Positions 1-5,721 of a stretch of DNA of 6,011 bases are shown one piece after another. Under the pieces are notes generated by a model. That model was not told where the DNA came from. It did no database searches and worked only from the letters and a program-made list of their open reading frames with translations. The position numbers were made by a program, and so were the translations under genes. Source of the DNA: Bdellovibrionales bacterium (GTDB taxonomy: Bacteria; Bdellovibrionota; Bacteriovoracia; Bacteriovoracales; Bacteriovoracaceae); contig JAHFAA010000258.1 in NCBI GenBank assembly GCA_023250775.1, forward strand, positions 1-6,011. Reading direction: 5' to 3'. Numbering within the stretch: the stretch's first letter is position 1; every line of letters begins with the position of its first letter.

Positions 1-1
1 C

Positions 2-595
2 TTTGGGGTCTCACGTTCTGGCTCGACTCTTTCTCACGATCAATACATTGATATTCAAGCCGATTTGCGTGAAGAAAGCGAAGTCGAGGCGATGTATGAA
101 ACAATCCGACAGACGACGTCTGAATTACATCTGGTTGTGCTCAACGCTGGCATTCTCACTCTCGACACAATTTTTGAAACCTCGACTTTGGATTTTCGTA
201 ATAACCTCGACACAAATGTTTTGGCAAATTTTCACATCCTAAAACACCTGGCCGATTTTATTGTCGAAAAAGAAACTCACATAGTGACGATTTCCAGCAT
301 GGCGGGAAAAAAGGCCTTTCCTAATATGGCCTCCTACAGCGCTTCCAAATTCGCCCTCGAAGGATTAATTCAAACTTGTCGGGAAGAATGGAATGATCTG
401 GGTGTGCGTTTTTCGACTCTCTATCCTGGCGCCATCGACACAGGATTGTGGCATGACGTTGAATTAGGTGAAGAACAGCATCATATGATGAGTATTGATG
501 ATTTCCTTTTTGTTTTCGACACTATTTTAAGATCACCGCCCGCTCTTCAGTTCCATTCATTAATTTTCGGGCATCGTGATGGAGTGGCCCTGTGA
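2..595 (+). CDS. SDR family NAD(P)-dependent oxidoreductase, 5'-truncated by window edge
   Basis: The reading frame is open from base 2 to the TGA at 593-595 and gives 197 residues with no start in view. Seen: the classical short-chain dehydrogenase core, with an Asn-Ala-Gly (NAG) motif at fragment residues 48-50, the active-site Asn at about 72 (LDTN), Ser at 99 (TISSMAG), Tyr 112 and Lys 116 in YSASK, then a PGAIDTG segment typical of the strand and loop after the active site. Known: these four residues form the Asn-Ser-Tyr-Lys tetrad of NAD(P)-dependent carbonyl/alcohol oxidoreductases, which are soluble Rossmann enzymes of about 240 residues. The missing part is therefore roughly 40 residues, including the Gly-rich cofactor loop, so NAD versus NADP preference cannot be read. 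Nothing visible fixes the substrate. The stop overlaps the next gene's GTG start by 4 bp, which suggests an operon with that small membrane protein. Confidence 0.93.
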   Translation, partial: FGVSRSGSTLSHDQYIDIQADLREESEVEAMYETIRQTTSELHLVVLNAGILTLDTIFETSTLDFRNNLDTNVLANFHILKHLADFIVEKETHIVTISSMAGKKAFPNMASYSASKFALEGLIQTCREEWNDLGVRFSTLYPGAIDTGLWHDVELGEEQHHMMSIDDFLFVFDTILRSPPALQFHSLIFGHRDGVAL

Positions 596-987
596 TTTTT
601 CTGCTGCCACTTTTTCTATTGATAGTGCTCTTGGCCTATGCCGGACTAAGTGTTTTGGCGTTGTCGTTTTTTACCATGTTTTATGTTTGGAGTTTGGTGT
701 TTAAGTTGCCAGAGGTGCGCGAGCGCGCCATGACTTTCAAATATCGTTATTCTTTTTTGCGACAGATGTTTAGGCTGGATGAGCTGATGATGAAGCGGAC
801 GCCCCATATTCACCCTATTGTCCGGCGACAAATGCCGCCGCTCTTTTTTATGCTGATAGCTTTTGCTCTTACGCTAGATCCTTTTGTATTTTCAGGATTA
901 TTGGGCGGTCTCTTATTGGAGGGCCTGTATGCGCTCTCCAGAGGTCACGATGGCCTTTTCCAAAATTTCAAAAAACACATTAAGTGA
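592..987 (+). CDS. Small hypothetical membrane protein (131 aa)
   Basis: I do not recognise this family. The GTG start overlaps the TGA of the upstream SDR gene (shared GTGA), so translation is probably coupled; no separate Shine-Dalgarno sequence is needed or obvious. Seen: a strongly hydrophobic stretch at residues 2-37 (one long helix, two short ones, or an uncleaved signal anchor), a basic and polar middle section around residues 38-80 rich in Arg, Lys, Met and His, a second hydrophobic region at about 82-112 that could hold one or two helices, and a basic tail ending in KKHIK. Inference: an inner-membrane protein with a positively charged cytoplasmic loop. No catalytic motif is visible. 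The final 75 bp overlap the 3' end of the oppositely oriented dus gene, so this tail's composition is constrained by the other strand. Confidence 0.7.
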   Translation: MIFLLPLFLLIVLLAYAGLSVLALSFFTMFYVWSLVFKLPEVRERAMTFKYRYSFLRQMFRLDELMMKRTPHIHPIVRRQMPPLFFMLIAFALTLDPFVFSGLLGGLLLEGLYALSRGHDGLFQNFKKHIK

Positions 988-1914
988 GTTGCTCCTCATC
1001 AGCTGTGTTTTTAAAAGGTCGCAATGGGCAAAATCATCAAAAACATAACGGCTCAGTGACTTCAATCTATTCAAAACTTTTGTTGCATCATCTCCCTCGG
1101 CCAGACAATGACTGCTCAGCGCTTGGTAATATTCAGGCAGATGAAGACAACGAATTTGAAAGTTGGCATTAGAACCTATCACCTGTGGTAACCAAGGAGT
1201 TTTTAAAGCACCTCTTCCGATCATGACAGAGTGGCATCCGGTTTCATTGAGGCAATTATTCACATCTTCAACCGTCCAGATATCTCCATTGCCAATCACA
1301 GGAATCTTCACAACATCCACAGCGCGCTTGATAAAACGCCAGTCGGCACGCCCTTTGTAAAGTTGATCGCGAGTGCGAGCATGCACAGTGATCGCATTGA
1401 CCCCGGAACCTTCGATTATTTTTAATGTTTCATCAAAGAGTGAATCATCGTGAATGCCAATGCGCATTTTGACTGTGAAAAGGCCTGACCAATGATTACG
1501 AATTGTGGCCAGAACATTTTTGAGAGCACTCAAATTACCCAAGAGATAGCAACCGCCTCCATGATTAATCACCGTTCGTGAGGGGCAACCAATATTGAGA
1601 TCCAAGTGAGAAATGCCAAGTTCGGCCAAAGTTTCTAACGCCAAAGAAGTCTGCGCTTTCTCGGTGGTAATAATTTGAAAAATAGTTTTTTCTAACAGAG
1701 CGGGGTTTTGATGGATGGCCGCCCCAAGATGCTCAAGATATTTGTTTCGAGAATATTTCCCGTTGGTAGGAATACGCAGAAAATCTGTACTAAAACGCGC
1801 CCACTCAGGATAAAGGCGCATCGCAACCTGACGATAGTGGCCATCAGTCATGCCTTCAAGAGGAGCAAAAAGAAGAGACCTGGGCGGAAAGGGCAGTAAA
1901 CTGTTTAATGTCAT
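913..1914 (-). CDS. tRNA-dihydrouridine synthase, DusC-like
   Basis: A flavoenzyme that reduces specific uridines in the tRNA D-loop to dihydrouridine, using FMN and NADPH in the cytoplasm. Seen in 333 residues: the N-terminal FMN-barrel motif APLEGMTD (17-24), LDLNIGCPS with the presumed catalytic Cys110, the glycine triplet GGG at 119-121, VKMRIG with Lys150, VHARTR with His179 and Arg181, GNGDIW at 209-214, and the phosphate-binding MIGRGAL at 232-238. A helical tRNA-binding tail follows. The GGG after the catalytic loop and the GDIW/MIGRGAL spacing resemble E. coli DusC (position U16) more than DusA or DusB; the target base here is inference. The Gly often seen in the Q-x-x-G strand is replaced (QIITT at 80-84). 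The ATG at 1914 is the only sensible start, since the next Met lies inside the flavin motif, although its upstream Shine-Dalgarno match is poor. Length is close to the family norm of 310-330. Confidence 0.94.
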   Translation of the reverse strand: MTLNSLLPFPPRSLLFAPLEGMTDGHYRQVAMRLYPEWARFSTDFLRIPTNGKYSRNKYLEHLGAAIHQNPALLEKTIFQIITTEKAQTSLALETLAELGISHLDLNIGCPSRTVINHGGGCYLLGNLSALKNVLATIRNHWSGLFTVKMRIGIHDDSLFDETLKIIEGSGVNAITVHARTRDQLYKGRADWRFIKRAVDVVKIPVIGNGDIWTVEDVNNCLNETGCHSVMIGRGALKTPWLPQVIGSNANFQIRCLHLPEYYQALSSHCLAEGDDATKVLNRLKSLSRYVFDDFAHCDLLKTQLMRSNSLNVFFEILEKAIVTSGERIQALQ

Positions 1915-1969
1915 GATAAGGCAGACGATTAGTTGAACTTAAGGCCCCTGGCAAGCATCGGGCGAGTTA

Positions 1970-1981
1970 TTGGCATGCCAA
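1970..1981. repeat. 12-bp perfect palindrome TTGGCATGCCAA (possible operator)
   Basis: A perfect dyad in the divergent spacer, 55 bp upstream of the dus start. It would fall in the 5' leader or just downstream of the promoter for dus. The flanking bases do not extend the symmetry. It could be a binding site for a dimeric regulator, but no regulator gene is in view and a 12-bp palindrome can arise by chance, helped here by the local abundance of GGC/GCC. Confidence 0.4.
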
Positions 1982-1991
1982 GATGGGTAAG

Positions 1992-2020
1992 TTAATAACA
2001 TAAAATGTTAACTAGTTGAA
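1992..2020 (-). promoter_or_regulatory. Weak candidate promoter for the dus gene
   Basis: On the minus strand, TTCAAC (2020-2015) and TATTAA (1997-1992) are separated by 17 bp. Each matches the sigma70 consensus only partly, so this is a weak call. Transcription would begin near 1985 and give a leader of about 70 bases. The inverted repeat at 1996-2010 lies between and slightly into these two elements, where a bound repressor could block RNA polymerase. Confidence 0.25.
1996..2010. repeat. Inverted repeat TAACAT-AAA-ATGTTA (possible operator)
   Basis: Perfect 6-bp arms around a 3-bp centre. A neighbouring GTTAATAAC (1991-1999) and the 8-bp palindrome AACTAGTT (2010-2017) overlap its two edges, making a dense cluster of symmetric AT-rich sequence in the spacer between two divergent genes. 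The size and symmetry suit a helix-turn-helix dimer. The AT-richness raises the chance of coincidence, so the functional call is tentative. Confidence 0.4.
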
Positions 2021-2037
2021 ATTACTTATGGTTGGAC

Positions 2038-2064
2038 TTGAAAAAGGAATGATTTTAAGATAAT
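2038..2064 (+). promoter_or_regulatory. Candidate sigma70 promoter for the CNNM/CBS-lspA genes
   Basis: TTGAAA (2038-2043) and GATAAT (2059-2064) each match the consensus at five of six bases, but the 15-bp spacer is short. TAAGAT at 2056-2061 is a poorer alternative -10. The start would be near 2071, giving a leader of about 94 bases to the ATG at 2165. A second possible -10, TATAGT at 2130-2135, has no convincing -35. No riboswitch-like structure is recognisable in the leader. Confidence 0.35.
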
Positions 2065-2155
2065 TTTTGCAGGTGTTATTTTGCAATTCTAAAAAAGTTA
2101 TTTGGCCGCTTTCCCACATACCTGCTTTGTATAGTTGCCCTTTTACGGCCTTTGT

Positions 2156-2161
2156 AAGGAG
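2156..2161 (+). promoter_or_regulatory. Ribosome binding site AAGGAG that sets the CNNM/CBS gene start
   Basis: AAGGAG lies 3 bases before the ATG at 2165. This spacing is slightly tight, but no other start is served better. It excludes the in-frame TTG at 2135, which lies upstream of this site and has no Shine-Dalgarno sequence of its own. Confidence 0.7.
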
Positions 2162-2164
2162 ACC

Positions 2165-3511
2165 ATGGTTCACCCGCTAGAAGTTATTGAGCTTTTCTTT
2201 TGCTTTTTATTGTCTGCTTTTTGTTCTGGTGCTGAGGCAGTGCTGCTTTCCATTGGTATTGATCGTGCTCGTCAGATTATCGAGCAAGGTGGTCGTTTTG
2301 GTCGCGCCGTTGAGTTTATGACTGAGCATGCGACGGAACTTCTCACCACTATTTTGGTTGGAAATACCATCGCCACGATCTTCGCCGCTTCTCTTACCAC
2401 TTCCATTTCAACACGCATTTTTGGCAGCGACATGGTGGGGATCACGGCCGGATTAACAACCTTTGCCATTTTGGTTTTTGGTGAAATCGTTCCAAAAACT
2501 TTTGGCCGTGTCAGGGCCGAATCATTGGCCTATCCTGTGCTCTTAATTTTGCGCTTGATGTACGGACTTCTTTATCCCGCCGTCAAATTCCTGGTATTCA
2601 TCATTCACAGTGTGCTTGGAGAAAATGCCCAGTTGCGTGGCCATGTGGTCACTAAGGGCGACGTTGAATACATGATCAATCGAGCGGAAAAAGAAAAGAC
2701 GATCGATTCAAAACAGATAGAACTTTTGACCTCTATTTTGGATTTTCCGGCCATTCGTGTGAAAGACATCATGGTTCCAAGAAGCAAGGTGAAATTTATC
2801 ACCCACAAGATGAGTTACGATGAAATTATTAATTATGTTCAGATCGATCACTACTCACGCTATCCTGTTTGTGCCGGTGATCTCGAACACACCATTGGTC
2901 TCTTGCATGTCAAGGACCTCTCGCTCGTAACGGCGGAACAAAGAAAAGATTTTAAAATAGAAAAGCATCTCAAAGCGTCTTTTTTTGTCTATGAACACAT
3001 GAAGATCAATGCAGTCTTTGATCTCATGAACAAAAGAAAGATTCACCTGGCGCTGGTTAAAGATGAAAGTGGTATTATTGTCGGTGTTATCTCAATGGAA
3101 GACATTGTTGAACAGATCGTCGGTGATATCAATGATGAACATGATGACGAAATTCACCCAATCCTAAATTTGCATTCTTCGGTTGAGGGGATCTTGGTTC
3201 CCGGCACGATTTCTCTGCGTGACCTTTACACCGACTACGAAATTAAACTTCCCTTGAATGACACTTATTCAACTTTGGCCGGTTTTATCCTCGATATGTT
3301 GGGAAATAATTTTCCCAAAGAGGGTCAACTTATTGTTTGGGATGGGTTGTCTTTCGAATTGATCAAAGTGGAGAATCAGGAAATCAAAGACGTGAAAGTG
3401 AAATCAGTCGATGATTCAAAACATATTTTCTCCAAACGTGAGGCGGTTGAGGCCCAGCAAGAAAATGAAGTTATGCTGGATGAAAATCTTTCCGAGCGTC
3501 TTGATAAGTAA
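2165..3511 (+). CDS. CNNM/CorC (HlyC-type) transporter with CBS domain pair
   Basis: A 448-residue inner-membrane protein of the hemolysin-C/CorB-CorC/CNNM family, linked to magnesium or cobalt export and often misnamed hemolysin. Seen in order: a CNNM (DUF21) transmembrane domain at 1-150 with about four hydrophobic helices, the FCSGAEAVLLS signature at 19-29, Asn67 in VGN and the hallmark GEIVPK at 106-111; a linker with IMVPR at 202-206; two CBS motifs at about 205-325, including SRYPVC and SMEDIVEQIVGDINDEHD; and a CorC C-terminal domain at about 340-420 with SLRDLY and LAGFILDMLG. Known: the CBS pair binds nucleotides such as Mg-ATP and gates the membrane part. A charged tail of some 30 residues follows. 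The ATG at 2165 is preferred because of AAGGAG. The lspA gene begins 7 bp after its stop, so co-transcription is likely. The transported ion is inference. Confidence 0.93.
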   Translation: MVHPLEVIELFFCFLLSAFCSGAEAVLLSIGIDRARQIIEQGGRFGRAVEFMTEHATELLTTILVGNTIATIFAASLTTSISTRIFGSDMVGITAGLTTFAILVFGEIVPKTFGRVRAESLAYPVLLILRLMYGLLYPAVKFLVFIIHSVLGENAQLRGHVVTKGDVEYMINRAEKEKTIDSKQIELLTSILDFPAIRVKDIMVPRSKVKFITHKMSYDEIINYVQIDHYSRYPVCAGDLEHTIGLLHVKDLSLVTAEQRKDFKIEKHLKASFFVYEHMKINAVFDLMNKRKIHLALVKDESGIIVGVISMEDIVEQIVGDINDEHDDEIHPILNLHSSVEGILVPGTISLRDLYTDYEIKLPLNDTYSTLAGFILDMLGNNFPKEGQLIVWDGLSFELIKVENQEIKDVKVKSVDDSKHIFSKREAVEAQQENEVMLDENLSERLDK

Positions 3512-3518
3512 AATTTCT

Positions 3519-4385
3519 ATGAAAAAACAACATTTCCTCCTGATTACTTTGTTGCTTTTTGTGATTATAGATCAGTTCCTGAAATTCCAATTTAATCATC
3601 AAAGTACTGTTCATCAGATTGGCCCGCTCTCATTTCATTTCGTTCCAAACTATGGCATTTCTCTTGGCCATCTCTCAGACGCAAATCCTTTAGTGCGCGT
3701 GGTGATGGCCTCGACTTTGTTTGGTCTTCTGCTGATGATTTATTTTGGATTGGTTTATTTCCTATGGACTGGTCCAGAGCTTTTTCCTTTACGTTTGGGA
3801 CTGACATTATTTTTTTCTGGCGTCACCGGCAATGCCATTGATCGTATTCAGGTCGGCTACGTGGTGGATTGGATCGAAGTGAAAATGTTTTTTCTTCAGG
3901 GTTTAGTTTTTAATTTTGCCGATCTGGTTCAAGTATCGGGTATCCTTCTGACCATCTTCTCTTTTTTTTATCTCAACCAAAAAATTTGGCATCTCAATAA
4001 TTTGCGTAAGGTGAAAATTATTAATCCAGCTTTCCAATATGCATTTGCTGCGAAATTGGCCGTTATTGGCATGTGTTCCACCGTGCTTGTGGGAGCTTTT
4101 GGCCATTCTCTAATTCTAGCATTGCTCCCTGCCTCTCTTGTTAAGGATGAATCGATCAGGATTTTTGATTATGGCCTATTGCTAATTTTATCTGTGCAAA
4201 CCGTGATCTTGTTTGTCTTCGGAATTGTGCTGGGTCACCGAATCTCAGGTCCTATTTATGCTCTTTCAAAATTTGTTGATGATCTTTTGGTCGGCAACAC
4301 TCGCGACCTCAAGCTAAGGGCCGATGATTATCATCCCGAAATTGAAAAAATTGCGAAAGACATTCGAAAACTCTCTTCAAAATAG
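3519..4385 (+). CDS. lspA: Lipoprotein signal peptidase (signal peptidase II) with extra C-terminal transmembrane-HAMP-like module
   Basis: The inner-membrane aspartyl protease that cuts signal peptides from diacylglyceryl-prolipoproteins. Seen in 288 residues: IIDQFLK with Asp18 and Lys22 in the first helix, FHFVPNYGISLG (39-50) matching the conserved FxxVxNxGxxFG loop, GNAIDR (104-109), VVDW with Asp117, and FNFAD with Asp135. Asp117 and Asp135 are 18 residues apart and correspond to the catalytic pair. The usual enzyme ends near residue 160-170. Here two more hydrophobic helices follow (about 174-203 and 215-238, joined by a short loop), then a segment at 239-288 resembling a HAMP linker: Pro245 in the first amphipathic helix, Gly259 at the turn, Glu274 before a second helix. 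By topology the tail would face the cytoplasm. The ATG at 3519 puts the first helix at the N-terminus as in the family; no good Shine-Dalgarno is visible, so coupling to the upstream CNNM gene 7 bp away is likely. Enzyme identity is firm; the HAMP call is moderately sure. Confidence 0.93.
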   Translation: MKKQHFLLITLLLFVIIDQFLKFQFNHQSTVHQIGPLSFHFVPNYGISLGHLSDANPLVRVVMASTLFGLLLMIYFGLVYFLWTGPELFPLRLGLTLFFSGVTGNAIDRIQVGYVVDWIEVKMFFLQGLVFNFADLVQVSGILLTIFSFFYLNQKIWHLNNLRKVKIINPAFQYAFAAKLAVIGMCSTVLVGAFGHSLILALLPASLVKDESIRIFDYGLLLILSVQTVILFVFGIVLGHRISGPIYALSKFVDDLLVGNTRDLKLRADDYHPEIEKIAKDIRKLSSK

Positions 4386-4484
4386 ATTTAATTGGGGACG
4401 AGTGACACAGTGGGCATATTGTTTTTACCTTCTAAAAGTTAAGCTCCTCGCAAAATTTTAGCAGTAATTTTTGGCCACCACATT

Positions 4485-4490
4485 GGAGGA
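4485..4490 (+). promoter_or_regulatory. Strong ribosome binding site GGAGGA of the leucine dehydrogenase gene
   Basis: GGAGGA ends 4 bases before the ATG at 4495. It decides the start, ruling out the TTG at 4471, and suggests efficient translation. The 109-bp gap from lspA shows no clear terminator. TTGGGG (4392-4397) and CATATT (4415-4420), 17 bp apart, are at best a weak promoter, so read-through from lspA remains possible. Confidence 0.8.
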
Positions 4491-4494
4491 AATC

Positions 4495-5610
4495 ATGGCA
4501 ACCTTAGAAAAAATGTATTCCATGGGTCACGAAGAAGTTGTTTTCTATGCCGACCCGACTTGTAACCTCAAGGCCATTATTGCCATTCACAATACCGTTC
4601 TTGGCCCCGCCCTCGGTGGAACTCGGATGTGGCCTTATAAAACAGAAGATGAGGCCCTGGAAGATGTACTTCGTCTTTCAAAAGGCATGACCTATAAAGC
4701 AGCGGTTTCAGGTTTGAACTTAGGCGGTGGAAAGGCCGTTATCATCGGTGATCCAGAAAAAGATAAAAGTGAGGCCCTCTTTCGAAGTTTTGGTCGATTG
4801 GTGGAGAGTTTGAACGGTCGCTATATCACTGCTGAAGACGTCAATATCAATGTGGAAGATATTGAACATATTTTTACCGAAACCAATAACGTGTCCGGAG
4901 TTGCTATTCCCCACGGCGGTTCGGGTAACCCAGCTCCTTACACGGCCCTTGGAGTGTTTAAAGGAATAGAAGCTTCTTGTATGAAAGTTTTCGGCGACCG
5001 TTCGCTTCGAGGAAAGACGGTGGCCTTACAAGGTGCGGGCTCTGTCGGCCGTCATCTTGGAGAATTACTGGCTCAAGCCGGGGCCAAAATTCTAGTCACT
5101 GACATTAATCAAAAAAATATTAAATTGTTTACAGAGATTGTGCCCACCGCTGAAGTGGTTGGTGTTGATGCCATTTATGGCGTGAAGTGCGATATCTACG
5201 CTCCTTGTGCTCTTGGCGCCAGCGTGAACGACAAAACGGTTGAGCAATTGAAATGTAAAATTGTGGCCGGTGCCGCCAACAACCAATTAGCTGAGCCTCG
5301 CCATGGAGACATTCTGCGTTCTCGTGGAATTCTCTATGCTCCTGACTATCTCATCAACGCTGGTGGCTTGATGAACGTTAGTATTGAATTTGAAGGTTGG
5401 TCAGACAGCAAAGCACGCCGAATGGTTGAGACGATTTATGATACGGCAGTGGAAGTATTTAGAATTTCTGACAAGAACAATATCACCACCTACAAGGCCG
5501 CTGATATGTTGGCCGAAAGTCGAATCGAATCCATTCGTCGCATTGGTTCTCGCTTTATGGGCATTTCGCAGCATCGTTTCCCAGGAAGAAAACGCCGTAA
5601 TGCCAACTGA
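4495..5610 (+). CDS. Leucine dehydrogenase (Glu/Leu/Phe/Val dehydrogenase family)
   Basis: Catalyses reversible NAD-dependent oxidative deamination of leucine and other branched-chain amino acids to keto acids plus ammonia, in the cytoplasm; the B. subtilis equivalent is called bcd. The 371 residues align almost without gaps to Bacillus leucine dehydrogenases, with identical numbering through the catalytic domain: LGPALGGTRMW (36-46), Lys68 in GMTYK, Lys80 in GGGK, and Asp115 in TAED. The coenzyme domain carries GAGSVG (180-185) and Asp203 at the end of the next strand, which favours NAD over NADP. AANNQL and PDYLINAGG follow. Ala113 marks a leucine-type pocket, as phenylalanine dehydrogenases have Gly there, but Leu292 replaces the Val at the equivalent of position 291. 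Start chosen by GGAGGA upstream and by the match to the family N-terminus. It lies 109 bp after lspA and may be an independent unit. Confidence 0.95.
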   Translation: MATLEKMYSMGHEEVVFYADPTCNLKAIIAIHNTVLGPALGGTRMWPYKTEDEALEDVLRLSKGMTYKAAVSGLNLGGGKAVIIGDPEKDKSEALFRSFGRLVESLNGRYITAEDVNINVEDIEHIFTETNNVSGVAIPHGGSGNPAPYTALGVFKGIEASCMKVFGDRSLRGKTVALQGAGSVGRHLGELLAQAGAKILVTDINQKNIKLFTEIVPTAEVVGVDAIYGVKCDIYAPCALGASVNDKTVEQLKCKIVAGAANNQLAEPRHGDILRSRGILYAPDYLINAGGLMNVSIEFEGWSDSKARRMVETIYDTAVEVFRISDKNNITTYKAADMLAESRIESIRRIGSRFMGISQHRFPGRKRRNAN

Positions 5611-5687
5611 TACTAGTAAAAAATTCAAAGACTGATTTAGTCGGTTATGTCGTTTTCCTTCGGCGTTGTGGAAAAAATTTGTATGCC

Positions 5688-5715
5688 TTGAGACCAGGCC
5701 GTTTTCTTCTATAAT
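5688..5715 (+). promoter_or_regulatory. Near-consensus sigma70 promoter TTGAGA-N16-TATAAT
   Basis: The -10 (5710-5715) is a perfect TATAAT and the -35 (5688-5693) matches five of six bases, with a 16-bp spacer. It is the best promoter in the window. With the usual spacing of six bases after the -10, the start falls on or next to 5722, the A of the downstream ATG. It drives the last gene and lies in the 111-bp spacer after the leucine dehydrogenase gene. Confidence 0.75.
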
Positions 5716-5721
5716 CGTTCT

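Noticed and set aside
2135..2164. In-frame TTG at 2135 as start of the CNNM/CBS gene
   Set aside because: It adds ten residues before the ribosome binding site and lacks its own; the ATG at 2165 follows AAGGAG and begins just before the first membrane helix, as in the family.
1915..2164. tRNA, small RNA or riboswitch in the 250-bp divergent spacer
   Set aside because: No cloverleaf, T-loop sequence or recognisable riboswitch core was found; only short palindromes and weak promoter elements are visible.
3411..3518. Longer lspA starting at ATG 3411 or 3480, overlapping the CNNM gene
   Set aside because: The extra 13-36 residues are basic, not conserved in LspA, and are out-of-frame sequence of the CNNM C-terminus; LspA proteins begin directly with the first helix, as from 3519.
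4471..4494. TTG at 4471 as start of leucine dehydrogenase
   Set aside because: The strong GGAGGA lies after it and directly before the ATG at 4495, and residue numbering from that ATG matches Bacillus enzymes exactly.
5401..5628. Open frames on both strands overlapping the end of leucine dehydrogenase
   Set aside because: They lie inside a firmly assigned enzyme in other frames and have no ribosome binding site or domain signal.
5630..5680. Terminator after the leucine dehydrogenase gene: GACT/AGTC (5630-5642) and TTTTCC/GGAAAA (5653-5675) hairpins
   Set aside because: The stems are short (4 and 6 bp), AT-rich or with an 11-base loop, and no proper T-run follows; not convincing as an intrinsic terminator.
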